From WHSW01 sp963777775 (GTDB lineage: Bacteria > Actinomycetota > Thermoleophilia > Solirubrobacterales > 70-9), in contig CAVZRL010000005.1 in assembly GCA_963777775.1 (NCBI GenBank), forward strand, positions 1 through 64,000: DNA of 64,000 nt. Direction: 5' to 3'. Below, one piece after another: positions 31,187 to 40,870 of the stretch (positions are counted from its first letter, which is position 1; the number at the start of each line of letters is the position of its first letter). The position numbers and the translations under genes are program-made. The notes below the pieces were generated by a model that had not been told where the DNA came from, ran no database searches, and saw nothing but the letters and a program-made list of their open reading frames with translations.

Positions 31187-32208
31187 GCCCGGAGGAGGCC
31201 CTGGCCGCCGCCGAGGACGCCGGCATCCATCGGCTGCGGATCCCGACCCCGTTCGCGGTCGGCCGCGTCAACTGCTACCTGCTCGAGGACGAGCCGCTGA
31301 CCCTGATCGACACCGGCCCCAACTCGGGCAAGTCGCTCGACGAGCTCCAGCGCCAACTCGGGGCGCTCGGGCACTCGCTGGAGGAGATCGAGCTGGTGGT
31401 CATCACCCACCAGCACCTCGACCACCTGGGACTGGTCGAGATCGTCGCCTCGAACTCGGGCGCCGAGGTCGCGGCGATCGACGTCGTGGTGCCGTTCGTG
31501 CGCAGCTACGACGAGGACGCCGAGCGCGACGACGAGTTCGCCGGCGGGCTGATGCTGCGCTACGGCATCCCCGAGGACCTGGTGATCGCCCTGCGCAGCG
31601 TCTCGCGCAGCTTCCGCGGCTGGGGCGCCGCCGCCGAGGTCACCCGGCCTTTGGCCGACGGCGAGCGGCTGGCGCTGCGCGACCGCGAGCTCGAGGTCCA
31701 GCTCCGTCCCGGCCACAGCCCTTCCGACACCGTGTTCTGGGACGCCGAGCGCCGGATCCTGATCTGCGGCGATCACCTGATCGCCCACATCTCCTCCAAC
31801 CCGCTGCTCTCGCGCCCGCTCGACGGCTCCGAGGAGCGACCTCGCGCCCTGCTCAGCTACCTGCACTCGCTGGCTCAGACTCGCGAGCTGCCGGCCGAGC
31901 TCCTGCTTCCCGGCCACGGCGAGCCGATCGTCGACCACGCGGCGTTGATCGACGAGCGCTTCGCGCTTCACCGCCGCCGCGCCGAGCGGTTTCTAGGGCT
32001 GATCGCGGAGCGTCCCCGGACCGCGTACGAGCTCGCCCAGGAGCTGTGGGGCAACGTCGCGGTGACCCAGGCCTTCCTCACCCTCTCCGAGGTCGTCGGC
32101 CACGTCGACCTGCTGATCGAGGCCGGCAGCGTGCGCGAGGTCCTCGACGGCGACGTGATCCGCTTCGAGGCGACCGGAGTCGAGGCCGAGGTTAGGATCC
32201 CGGCGTGA
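31183..32208 (+). CDS. Metallo-beta-lactamase-fold hydrolase with C-terminal winged helix
   Basis: The GTG start at 31183 overlaps the manB stop. The N-terminal part shows CYLLEDEPLTLIDTGPNSGK and the metal motif VVITHQHLDHLGLVEI (HxHxDH). LRPGHSPSDTVFW provides the next histidine, LICGDHLIAHISSNPLL the bridging Asp, and LLLPGHGEPIVDHAAL the last. After residue ~260 a helical segment (RTAYELAQELWGNVAVTQAF) forms the winged-helix-like tail seen in LACTB2-like proteins. Members hydrolyse thioesters or RNA. It sits between manB and a lipid kinase in a translationally coupled operon; substrate unknown. Confidence 0.8.
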   Translation: MSPEEALAAAEDAGIHRLRIPTPFAVGRVNCYLLEDEPLTLIDTGPNSGKSLDELQRQLGALGHSLEEIELVVITHQHLDHLGLVEIVASNSGAEVAAIDVVVPFVRSYDEDAERDDEFAGGLMLRYGIPEDLVIALRSVSRSFRGWGAAAEVTRPLADGERLALRDRELEVQLRPGHSPSDTVFWDAERRILICGDHLIAHISSNPLLSRPLDGSEERPRALLSYLHSLAQTRELPAELLLPGHGEPIVDHAALIDERFALHRRRAERFLGLIAERPRTAYELAQELWGNVAVTQAFLTLSEVVGHVDLLIEAGSVREVLDGDVIRFEATGVEAEVRIPA

Positions 32209-33222
32209 GCGTCACCGTTCCGAGCCCCCCTGCGGCGCGGCCCGTCGGCTCCACCAACGGCGCCCCCTCCAGCCAGCGTGGCCACAAGAAGCGGATGCTG
32301 ATCATCGTCAACCCGTACGCGACGACGGTCTCGGACCGGCTCAAGAACCTGGTCGTCTACGCGCTCCAGGGGCGCTACGAGGTCGAGGCGGTGCTGACCG
32401 AGTCCCAGAACCACGCGACCGAGATCGGCGCCGAGGCGCGCGACGGCGGCTATGACATCGTCGTCGCCTTCGGCGGCGACGGGACCCTGAACGAGATCGC
32501 CAACGGCCTCGCGGGGACCGACGTCCCGGTCACGATCCTGCCCGGCGGCTCGACCAACGTCGTCGCGCGGACGCTCGGGATCCCGAACGACGTCGTCGAC
32601 GCGACCGAGCACCTGCTCGCCCTCGCCGACCGCTTCGAGCCGCGCCGGATCGACCTCGGGATCGCCAACGGGCGCCGGTTCGTGTTCGCCTGCGGCTCGG
32701 GGCTCGACGCGAGCGCGGCGATGCGGGTCGACCAGCGCCCGAAGCTGAAGGCGCGCGGCGGCCCCTACTACTACGGCTGGGTCGCGCTCGCTTCCTTTTA
32801 CCGCGAGTACCTGCGCAACCCGGTCCGGATGCGACTCGAGTGCCAGGGCGAGGCGAATCGAGGGGATCACCGTGCTGGCCCAGAACTCCGACCCGTTCAG
32901 CTACTTCGGCCGTCGCCCGATCCGGGTCTGCGAGGGAATCGCGATCGACGACGGGACGCTCTCGGTCGCGGTGTTGCGGCGGGCGGCGCAGCGCGACCTG
33001 GCGCCGGTCGTGACCCGGGTCCTGACCGAGCGCCTGCGCGCCTCGCGCAACCGACAGATCGACCACTTCGACGACGTGCTCGAGGCCCGCGTGAGCTCGG
33101 TCTCGACCGGCGAGGACGGCGAGCCGCGCCCGTTTCCGGTCGAGGTCGACGGCGACTACATCGGAGTGCACTCCGAGCTCGAGCTGGCGATCGACCCGGG
33201 CGCGTTGACGATCGTCGCCTAG
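32205..33222 (+). CDS. Diacylglycerol/lipid kinase, one frameshift
   Basis: The GTG at 32205 overlaps the upstream stop. After a ~30-residue disordered head, MLIIVNPYATTVSDRL and YDIVVAFGGDGTLNEIANGL (the nucleotide-binding GGDGT motif) identify the DAGK catalytic domain, followed by VTILPGGSTNVVARTLGIP and FACGSGLDASAAMRVDQ. One extra base near 32855 shifts the frame; the second part (ITVLAQNSDPFSYFG, VCEGIAIDDGTLSVAVL, FPVEVDGDYIG) completes the C-terminal beta domain to 33222. About 338 residues, normal for YegS/DgkB-type kinases that phosphorylate diacylglycerol, sphingoid bases or polyprenols. The extra A lies in gcgaatcg where gcgatcg is expected. Confidence 0.85.
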
Positions 33223-33647
33223 TGCCTGCCGAGTGCGCGTTCTGCGCGATCGCCGGCGGCGACGCCGAGGCCGAGGTCGTGTTCGAGGACGAGACCTCGC
33301 TCGCCTTCCTCGATCACCGCCCCCTCTTTCCCGGCCACTCGCTGCTCGTCCCGCGCGCCCATCACGAGACGCTCGCCGACCTGCCGCCGGCGCTGATCGA
33401 GCCCTTCTTCGCCAACGCGCAGCTGCTCAGCCGCGCGATCCCGGAGGCGATGGGGGCGCAGGGGTCGTTCGTCGCGATCAACAACGTCGTCTCGCAGAGC
33501 GTCCCGCACCTGCACGCGCACATCGTCCCCCGGGTCCGCAAGGACGGCCTGCGCGGCTTCTTCTGGCCGCGGCGCAAGTACGAGTCGGCCGAGCACCTGT
33601 CCGAGACCGCCGTCGCGGTCCGTGCCGCGGTCGAGCGCCTGCGCTGA
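33222..33647 (+). CDS. HIT-family hydrolase
   Basis: This second HIT protein starts with GTG at 33222, sharing a base with the preceding TAG stop (TAGTG), so it is translationally coupled. The 141 residues contain ECAFCAIAGGDAEAEVVFED with paired cysteines, FLDHRPLFPGHSLLVPRAHH, and the histidine triad SQSVPHLHAHIVPRVRKDGL. This is the HINT/FHIT-like branch hydrolysing nucleoside phosphoramidates or dinucleotides. It ends the operon 29322-33647; a convergent gene ends 11 bases further on. Confidence 0.85.
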   Translation: MPAECAFCAIAGGDAEAEVVFEDETSLAFLDHRPLFPGHSLLVPRAHHETLADLPPALIEPFFANAQLLSRAIPEAMGAQGSFVAINNVVSQSVPHLHAHIVPRVRKDGLRGFFWPRRKYESAEHLSETAVAVRAAVERLR

Positions 33648-33658
33648 CCGCGGTCGCC

Positions 33659-34222
33659 CTAGTACCAGCGAAACTCGATCTCGATCTCGGCGAACTCGGC
33701 GTATCGGCGGCGGTTGAAGAAGTGCGGCACGGTGCCGGTTACGAGGCGCTCGGCCGGGAGCCAGAGCGAGACCCAGCCGAGCAACAGGATCCCCTGCGAG
33801 AGGCCCTCGACGAGGACGTCTTCGCTGGCGCGGTCGAGCGCGGTCGAGACGGCGATGCAGCCGAGCAGCAGCGCGACCCCGATCCAGGACGCGAGCCGCT
33901 CGCTGCGTGGCATCGGGTCGGCGATCCGCAATGGTCGCGACGCTGCTCTCAGGCTGTTGGTGATCGCTCCGCGGAGTCCCGGCTCGTCGGCCGACTCCCG
34001 CTCCGCCTCCGGCGCCCAGACGACGAGCGAAGGCGGCGGGTCCTTGCGCACCCATTCCCACTCGTCGAGCAGGTGAGCCCGGACGTCGGCGGAGAGCAGC
34101 CGGTCGGGCAACGGGGTGGCGTCGTAGGGGTAGAAGAGCTCGTCGACGGAGTGCAACAAGATCGCGAACGGCGTCGCCGAGCGGCCGACCGGGCGCAGCG
34201 GGTCGCCGGCGCCGTCAGCCAT
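33659..34222 (-). CDS. Membrane protein of unknown function (two-helix)
   Basis: The 187-residue protein begins with a ~100-residue soluble part (FAILLHSVDELFYPYDATPL, LLSADVRAHLLDEWEWVRKD). Two membrane helices follow (LASWIGVALLLGCIAVSTAL and SQGILLLGWVSLWLPAERLV) and a polar tail (VPHFFNRRRYAEFAEIEIEF). HSVDELFYPYDATPLPDRLL suggests a conserved family, but I cannot name it. Its start overlaps the end of the gene at 34215 by eight bases, so both are expressed together and probably work together. Confidence 0.6.
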   Translation of the reverse strand: MADGAGDPLRPVGRSATPFAILLHSVDELFYPYDATPLPDRLLSADVRAHLLDEWEWVRKDPPPSLVVWAPEAERESADEPGLRGAITNSLRAASRPLRIADPMPRSERLASWIGVALLLGCIAVSTALDRASEDVLVEGLSQGILLLGWVSLWLPAERLVTGTVPHFFNRRRYAEFAEIEIEFRWY

Positions 34223-34916
34223 CGCCGGGCTCGCCGAGCGGGTGCAGGTCCGGGGTCCCCCCCTCCCACGCCTGCTCGGGTGCGGGCGGCGGGTAGGTAC
34301 GGGTCAGCGGGCGGTCGTCGGCTCCGGCGCGGCGGGTGTGCCGGTACCAGCGGTGATAGAGCGGCGCCGCGAGCACCGCGAGCGCGGTCAGCACCACGAG
34401 GCCGGCGAGCAGCAACAGGTGGGCGGTGAGCGGCTCGGCGTCCCCCGCCGCCAGCGCGCCGAGCCCGGCGAGCACGATCGAGAGCCCGATCCCGGTGTAG
34501 TAGTCGAGCGGGAAGCGCCAGATCCACGGGACCTCGAACCACCACACGTTGCCGCGCCGGAAGCGGCGCACGGTGTAGGCGGGGTTGTTGACGAACCAGA
34601 GGTAGTCCCAGACCACGGCGAGGGCGAAGAAGATCGCGAGCTGGCCGAGCTCGGCCTCGAGGCTCCACTCGAGCCCGAACCCGAACGGCAGGTGCAGGAT
34701 CACGAGCGGGATCGTGAACGCGAACACGTGATAGCCGGTCAGCGGGCGGGCGCCCATGAACCAGCCGTAGACGCGACCGATCCGGCCGCGGCTCAGAAAC
34801 CAGGTCGGCAGTCGCTCGGCCCAGCCCCGGCCACCCTCGATCTCGATCTCGATCCCCGCCAGCCCGAACGCCCAGAGCCAGAGCAGCACGGTGCGGGCGA
34901 GATCGAAGTCCTCCAT
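34215..34916 (-). CDS. Polytopic membrane protein of unknown function
   Basis: The 233-residue protein shows about five hydrophobic helices, including ARTVLLWLWAFGLAGIEI, VFAFTIPLVILHLPFGFGLE, LAIFFALAVVWDYLWFVNNP and TAHLLLLAGLVVLTALAVLA. Between them lie aromatic-rich loops (NPAYTVRRFRRGNVWWFEVP, WIWRFPLDYYTG) and a polar proline-rich tail. The W-D-Y-L-W-F-x-N-N-P loop is striking and probably functional, but no family was recognised. It overlaps the two-helix protein downstream by eight bases. The pair is flanked by unrelated genes. Confidence 0.6.
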   Translation of the reverse strand: MEDFDLARTVLLWLWAFGLAGIEIEIEGGRGWAERLPTWFLSRGRIGRVYGWFMGARPLTGYHVFAFTIPLVILHLPFGFGLEWSLEAELGQLAIFFALAVVWDYLWFVNNPAYTVRRFRRGNVWWFEVPWIWRFPLDYYTGIGLSIVLAGLGALAAGDAEPLTAHLLLLAGLVVLTALAVLAAPLYHRWYRHTRRAGADDRPLTRTYPPPAPEQAWEGGTPDLHPLGEPGDG

Positions 34917-34971
34917 CCTCGGCGAGCGAGGCTAGGCACGCACCCGGACGCCACAACAGCCCGCGGCGTGC

Positions 34972-35839
34972 TCAGTGAAGCTCGTTCGGGGCCCGGTAGC
35001 CGACGTTGTGGGCGACCAGCCCGAGCCCGTCGATGGCGCGAAAGGCCGCCGGCTCAAATCGCCCGCGCGCCAGCAGGCCGCCGACGTCGCGCGCCGCGCC
35101 GAGCAGCCCGGCGCGCAGCGGCCAGCGCGGGGCGACGCCGGGATGGCGCTCGTTCAGCCACCGCGCCCCGGCGCCGTAGCGGGCGATCATCGCCAGGAAC
35201 GAGGCCAGGTCCTCGCGATGGTGATGCTCGACCAGGGCCTCCGGGCGCTGGTCGAGCGTCCAGCCGGCGCGGTGCATGCGCCAGCAGAAGTCGACGTCGC
35301 CGGCCGAGCGGATCCCCTCCTGGAAGCCGCCCAGCGCGTCGAAGGTCGCCCGGCGCACGAGCAGGTTGCCGGTCGCCGCAGCGACCCCCGAGGAGCCGTG
35401 CAGGCCCTCGGCCTGGTCGAGGAAGTTGCGGTCGCGCGCGTAGCGCGCCAGCAGCCCGCCCTGGTCGCTGACCCCGCGGATCGCGCCGGCGACCGCGCCG
35501 CAGCGGGCGTCGATCGGCGCCGCGAAGTAGCGGTCGAGCAGGTCGGCGACCGGGACGCAATCGGCGTCGATGAACAGCAGCCACTCGCGCTTGCGCCGCG
35601 GCGGCTCCCGCGTTGCGGGCGTGATAGGAGGAGCGCTCGCCCGCCGCGGGGACGACGGTCGCGAGCCTGGAGAGCTCTGCCGCGGCGACGCCGGCCTCGG
35701 TGTTGTCGGCGACGATCAGCTCGTCGCCGGGTCGGCGCTCGAGCCGCGCCAGCGACTCACGGGTGCGCGCGGCGTAGCCGCGGTCGCCGCGGAACGGGAC
35801 CACGACGCTGACCGCAGGCCGGCTCGCCGCGGTGGGCAC
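34972..35839 (-). CDS. Glycosyltransferase family 2, one frameshift
   Basis: From the GTG at 35839 the protein starts PAVSVVVPFRGDRGYAARTR and GDELIVADNTEAGVAAAELS, the GT-A nucleotide-binding strands. A one-base change near 35605 moves the frame; the third frame carries EWLLFIDADCVPVADLLDRY with the DxD metal-binding motif. The C-terminal part, in the frame ending at 34972, reads RRATFDALGGFQEGIRSAGD and VDFCWRMHRAGWTLDQRPEA, typical of family 2 enzymes, then VEHHHREDLASFLAMIARYG. Reconstructed length ~289 residues. It abuts the rel stop (35840) directly, so it is the last gene of that minus-strand run. Confidence 0.75.
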
Positions 35840-38176
35840 CTAATCGGTCGGGGTGACCCGGTAGGCGTCGAAGACGGCGTCGAGGCTGCGCAGCCGGCTC
35901 ACGCACTGCTTGAGCTGCTGCGAGTCGCCGACCTCGACCACGAACCGGTTTCGGACCATCGGATGCTTGGTCGTGCAGTTGGCCTCGAGGATGTTGACGC
36001 CGGCCTCCGAGAAGGTGCGCGAGAGGTCCTCGAGCAGGCGGGTCCGGTCCCAGGCGTCGACCTGGAGCTCGACCCGGTAGGAGGTCGCGTTGTCGCCGGC
36101 CCAGGAGACGTCGGTGAACCGCTCGGGCGCCTTGCGCAGGGCCTCGACGTTGCGGCAGTCGTCGCGGTGGATCGTGATCCCGCGCCCGAGCGAGACGTAG
36201 CCGACGATCTCGTCCCCGGGCACCGGCCGGCAGCACTTCGCCAGCCGCACGACGACGTCGTCGACGCCCGCGACCTTGATCCCGTAGTTCGATGCCTCCT
36301 GGGTGCGCCGCTGGCGCTCGTCGCGACCCTCGAGCACCCCGGCCAGCCGCGCCTCGGTCTCATCGCCGGCGACCGCCTCGCCCGCCTTGAGGCGCTGCAT
36401 GACCTTGTTGAGGACCGTCTTCGGCGAGATCTTGCCCTGGCCGAGCGCGATGTAGAAGTCGTCGGCCTTGCGGAACCCCATCTCGCGGGTGACGTCGGCG
36501 AGCAGCGGCGAGCCGGCGATCCGCTGCGGCGGCAGGCCGCCCTTGCGAAGCGTCGTCTGCAGGGTCTCGCGCCCGCGGTGCTCGGCGTCCTCGCGGCGCT
36601 CGCGCTTGAGGAAGGCGCGGATCTTGTTCCGGGCCCGCGTCGTGCGGACCAGCGCCAGCCAGTCGCGCGACGGGCCGCGCTCCTGCTTCGAGGTCAGGAT
36701 CTCGACGATGTCGCCGCTGCGCAGCGTGTAGTGCAGGGGGACGATCTTGCCGTTCACCTTCGCCCCCACGCAGCGGTGCCCGACGTCGGTGTGGACCGCG
36801 TAGGCGAAGTCGAGCGGGGTCGAGCCGGCGGAGAGGTTCTTGACCTCGCCCCTCGGGGTGAAGACGAAGACCTCGTCCTCGAACAGGTCGACCTTGAGCG
36901 CCTCGACGAACTCGGTCGGGTCCGCCTCTCCCTCGGCCTCGAGCAGCTGGCGCAGCCAGGTCATCTTCTCGCGCTCGGGGTCCTTGCCGCCGTCGGCGCC
37001 CTCCTTGTAGATCACGTGCGCCGCAATCCCGTACTCGGCGGTCTCGTGCATGTCCGGGGTTCGGATCTGGATCTCCAGCGGACGACCCTCGGGGCCGATC
37101 ACGGTCGTGTGCAGGGCCTGGTAGAGGTTCAGCTTCGGGGTCGCGATCAGGTCCTTGAACCGGCCCGGGAGCGGCTTCCAGAGCGAGTGGATGATCCCGA
37201 TCGCGCCGTAGCAGTCCTTGACCGAGTCGACGATCACCCGCATCGCGGTCAGGTCGTAGATCTCGTTGAACTCGCGGCCCTTCTTGGTCATCTTCGAGTA
37301 GATCGAGTAGAAGTGCTTGGCGCGGCCGGAGATCTCGGCCTCGATCCCGACTTTGGCCAGCTCGGCGACCAGGAAGCTGCCCGCCTCCGAGACGTAGGCC
37401 TCGCGCTCGACCCGCTGCTGGGCGACGAGGCGCTTGATCTCCTCGTACTTGCGTGGGTGCAGGCGCTGGAAGGCGAGGTCCTCGAGCTCCCACTTGATCG
37501 CGTGGATCCCGAGCCGGTGCGCGAGCGGGGCGTAGATCTCGAGCGTCTCGCGCGCCTTCTCGATCTGCTTCTGCTTCGGCAGCGCCTCGAGCGTGCGCAT
37601 GTTGTGGAGCCGATCGGCGAGCTTGATCAGGATCACCCGCACGTCGGTGGCCATCGCCACCATCATCTTTCGGTAGTTCTCGGCCTGGTGCTCGTCGCGG
37701 CTCTGGAAGGTGATCCCGGTCAGCTTCGTGACCCCGTCGACGAGGCCCGCGATCGGCTCGCCGAACTGCTCCCGGACCTCCTCCATGCTCGCCGAGGTGT
37801 CCTCGACGGTGTCGTGGAGCAGCGCCGCGCACAGTGTCTCGGTGTCGAGCCGCAGGCCGGCGCAGATCTTCGCCACCTCGACCGGGTGGGTGATGAAGTC
37901 CTCGCCCGATTTGCGCCGCTGATCGGCGTGGCGCTCGCAGGCAAAGGCGAAGGCGCGTTCGATCGCGGTGCGGTCGAGCCCGTCCTCGCGGCCCGAGGTG
38001 TGCTCGCCGATCACCGCCGAGAGGTCGCCGAGCAGCTCGCGGTCCTCGCCGGTCAGATCCTTGGTGACGCTGTTGACCGCGGCGGCCGGGCCGCGGGCGC
38101 CGTCGTGGGTGCCGACCCGGGTGTGCCCGCGCCGGTCCTCCGGCGCGGTGGCGCCGTTGCCCGCCCCGCGTGGTCC
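35840..38176 (-). CDS. rel: Bifunctional (p)ppGpp synthetase/hydrolase Rel
   Basis: Domains follow the long RelA/SpoT order. The HD hydrolase has FITHPVEVAKICAGLRLDTE and AALLHDTVEDTSASMEEVRE, with intact metal and catalytic residues. The synthetase shows AMRVIVDSVKDCYGAIGIIH, PGRFKDLIATPKLNLYQALH and EIQIRTPDMHETAEYGIAAH. A TGS domain (VFVFTPRGEVKNLSAGSTPL) and a C-terminal ACT domain (LLEDLSRTFSEAGVNILEAN) follow. It makes and degrades (p)ppGpp in the stringent response. The start is unresolved: no ATG or GTG occurs in frame between the recJ stop and the HD domain, so the N-terminus may be affected by an indel. The frame is otherwise intact. It follows recJ on the same strand. Confidence 0.9.
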   Translation of the reverse strand, partial: GPRGAGNGATAPEDRRGHTRVGTHDGARGPAAAVNSVTKDLTGEDRELLGDLSAVIGEHTSGREDGLDRTAIERAFAFACERHADQRRKSGEDFITHPVEVAKICAGLRLDTETLCAALLHDTVEDTSASMEEVREQFGEPIAGLVDGVTKLTGITFQSRDEHQAENYRKMMVAMATDVRVILIKLADRLHNMRTLEALPKQKQIEKARETLEIYAPLAHRLGIHAIKWELEDLAFQRLHPRKYEEIKRLVAQQRVEREAYVSEAGSFLVAELAKVGIEAEISGRAKHFYSIYSKMTKKGREFNEIYDLTAMRVIVDSVKDCYGAIGIIHSLWKPLPGRFKDLIATPKLNLYQALHTTVIGPEGRPLEIQIRTPDMHETAEYGIAAHVIYKEGADGGKDPEREKMTWLRQLLEAEGEADPTEFVEALKVDLFEDEVFVFTPRGEVKNLSAGSTPLDFAYAVHTDVGHRCVGAKVNGKIVPLHYTLRSGDIVEILTSKQERGPSRDWLALVRTTRARNKIRAFLKRERREDAEHRGRETLQTTLRKGGLPPQRIAGSPLLADVTREMGFRKADDFYIALGQGKISPKTVLNKVMQRLKAGEAVAGDETEARLAGVLEGRDERQRRTQEASNYGIKVAGVDDVVVRLAKCCRPVPGDEIVGYVSLGRGITIHRDDCRNVEALRKAPERFTDVSWAGDNATSYRVELQVDAWDRTRLLEDLSRTFSEAGVNILEANCTTKHPMVRNRFVVEVGDSQQLKQCVSRLRSLDAVFDAYRVTPTD

Positions 38177-40747
38177 TAGCTCGGTATCTGTCCTCGGCTC
38201 AGGAATCGCTTGCCGTCCTCGTAGCGCTCGCGGTAGGCCAAGAAGGCCGCGGATCGCTCCAGATCCGTCCCCGACGAGGATACGACGCCGAGCGAGCGAG
38301 CATCGCCGGATCGCTCCCAGCGCACCAGCCCGAGCTCGGCCAGGACCCGGCTCGTGCGACCGCCGGTCTCGGGGGAGAGCGGGTGGCTTCGTCCCTCGCC
38401 CTCGAGCACGGCGCGCGCCAGCGGCGCCTCGACCCCGCCCGCCAGGCGCGAGCGCGCCTCCAGCGCGCGGTAGATGCGCGCGAGCCAGGCGCGCGAGGGC
38501 CACTCCTCGGCATGGACCCGGAGCGCGAACTGCGCCTCCTGCGGTCCGTCGAGCCGGTGCACGAAGCCGCGGCCGGAGCCGAGCAGACGCTCAAGGTGCT
38601 CGAACGGCGGCGGGTCGATGACGACGAGCTGCTCGTATCGCCCGGCCAGCCCCGGGTCGCGGCTGAGCGCCGCCCAATCGGCGAGCACCACCCCCGCTCC
38701 CGCGGCTCGCACCCGGGCCTCGCCGGCCGCGGCGGCGCCTTCGCCGAGTCGGCCGGAGACCAGGGCCAGCTCGCCGCCCCCGAAGCGCGCGGGGCGGGCC
38801 GCGCGCTCGACCAGCTCGCGCCGTCGGACCGCATCCGCGCACAGCGCCAGGACCGGCTCCCCGCCCGAGGCAAGGGCGGCCAGCGCCGCGACCCCGGAGC
38901 CACCGCGCCGGTCGACCTCCTCGCGCTCCTGGCCGGCGAGGGCCGGCGGCGGCGGCCAGGCCGCGAGGTCGATCGCCGCCTCGGCGTCGTGGCGGCGCCA
39001 GAACTCCGCTTCCGCGATCGCCTCGTCGGGGTCGAGGCCCTGCTCGGGGTCGGTCGCCGGGGGCTCGTGGAGCTCGCCGAGCACGACCCGCGGTGAGACG
39101 GCGCCGTTCCACTCGTTGAGCTCGAGCCGCAGCGAGACGTCGAACGGTCCCGAGCGCTCGGCGTCCGCGAGGCCGCCGTTGACGCCGAACGCGACCCCGA
39201 GCGCCCGCCTGCCGCCGCTTCGCAGGGAGAAGCGCGCGTGGCGCTCGCCCTCCCCCATCGGCCGGATGTCGGCGACCTGCGCTCCCGGGACCAGCGAGCG
39301 TGACCCCGGGGTTGCCGGAGCCGAACGGGCCGAGGCGGTCGAGCTGCTCGGCGAGCTCCTGCCCGAGGCTCTCGCCGCCGACGACCGCGTCGACCGTCTC
39401 GCTGCGCACCCGGGCCGACGCCGGCAGGGTCGCCGCGACCGTGTCCGCGAACGCCTCCCGGAACGCCTCGACGCGGCCGGCCTCGATCTCGAGCCCCGCG
39501 GCGGCCCGGTGGCCGCCGTAGCGGCCCAGGTGCTCGGCGCAGGCGTCGAGCGCGCCGAGCAGGTCGAAGCCCGGCACGCTGCGCGCCGAGCCCCGTCCGC
39601 GGCCGTCCGCGTCGAGTCCGATCAGGACCACCGGGCGGTAGTGGCGCTCGACCATCCGCGAGGCGACGATCCCGACCACGCCCGGGTGCCAGCCCTCGCC
39701 CGCGAGCACCAGCCCGGCCGCCTCGCCGAGTCGCTGCGGGAGCTCGGAGCGGGCGCGCTCGGCGCCCGCCAGCACCTCGCGCTCGACTTCGCGACGCTCG
39801 CGGTTGACGCGGTCGAGCTCGGCGGCGATCTCCGTCGCCCGTCCCTCGTCGTCGGTGAGCAGCAGCTCGACCCCGGCGTCGGCGCGATAGAGGCGGCCGG
39901 CGGCGTTGATCCGCGGCCCGAGCCGGAACGCGAGGTCGCCCTCGTCGAGGCGCTCGGGCGCCAGCTTCGCCGCCGCGATCAGCGCCCGCAGGCCGGGTCG
40001 GCGGGCACGACGCGCCTCGGCGATCCCGCGCCGCACCAGGGCCCGGTTCTCCCCTCGCAGCGCCACCAGGTCGGCGACCGTCGCCAGCGCGACCAGGTCG
40101 AGCTCGGCCTCGACCGCCGTCGCCCCGCGCAGCGCCGCTGCCAGCTTGTAGGCGACCCCGGTCCCGCAGAGCTCGCCGAACGGGTAGCCGGAGACGACCG
40201 GGTGCAGGATCGGGCACCGGGGCAGCTCCGGGCCCGGTTGATGGTGGTCGGTGACGATCACCTCCAGCCCGGCGCCGAGCGCCGCCTCGACCTCGGCGAC
40301 GGCGCCGATCCCGCAGTCGGTGGTCAGCAGCAGCGAGGTGCCGCGCTCGGTCAGCTTGGCGACGGTCGCCTCGGTGAGCCCGTAGCCGTCCTCGAGCCGG
40401 CCGGGGATCAGCCAGTCGCACTCGGCGCCTAGCTCACGCAGCGTTCGCACCAGGATCGCGGTCGAGCAGACGCCGTCGACGTCGTAGTCGCCGTGCACGG
40501 TGATCCTGCGCCCGGCGCCGATCGCGGCCCCGATCCGCTCGACCACCTCGGCCATCGAGTCGAACTCGAACGGGTCGTGGTCCTCGGCCGCGGCGAGGAA
40601 CGCTCGCGCCTGCTCGACCGTCCGGTGGCCGCGCCGGACCAGGGTCACGGCGACCGGCTCGCTGAGGCCGAGCCCGCTCATCAGCGCCCGCGCCTCGCGG
40701 TAGTCGAAGGGGGCGAGCCTGAACGGGCTGGGCGCGGTCTCGGTCAC
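38176..40747 (-). CDS. recJ: Single-stranded-DNA-specific exonuclease RecJ, one frameshift
   Basis: The GTG at 40747 starts a protein with the DHH motifs of RecJ: GRRITVHGDYDVDGVCSTAI, LLLTTDCGIGAVAE, VIVTDHHQPGPELPRC and AFRLGPRINAAGRLYRADAG. The DHHA1 domain follows (GVVGIVASRMVERHYRPVVL, GRYGGHRAAAGLEIEAGRVE). A one-base shift near 39290 leads to the OB-like part and a long alanine-, glutamate- and arginine-rich tail ending GKRFLSRGQIP. The total, ~857 residues, is much longer than the ~570 of E. coli RecJ. RecJ is the 5'-3' exonuclease in recombination and repair. Here it takes the place between secDF and rel where actinobacteria usually have apt. Confidence 0.85.
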
Positions 40748-40815
40748 GCGGCCACGCTAGGCGGCATCGAGGACGGAACCGGGCTTCGCGGACCGAGATC
40801 GAGCCGGTCGCGAGC

Positions 40816-40863
40816 CCGAACGTCCCGGACTGCACCCTATGCGAGGGTCTCCGGGACGTTCGG
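40816..40863 (-). terminator. Strong hairpin, probable terminator of the secDF operon
   Basis: The arms ccgaacgtcccgga (40816-40829) and tccgggacgttcgg (40850-40863) are perfectly complementary over 14 bp. The 20-base loop contains a second short stem (accct/agggt). It lies eight bases after the stop of the small membrane gene and 69 bases before the recJ start. There is no U-run, so it may act as a Rho-independent-like or RNA-stabilising hairpin. Confidence 0.6.
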
Positions 40864-40870
40864 CGGCGGC

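Noticed and set aside
35570..38179. An 869-codon plus-strand open frame opposite rel
   Set aside because: Shadow of the well-conserved rel gene; no family features and no start signal.
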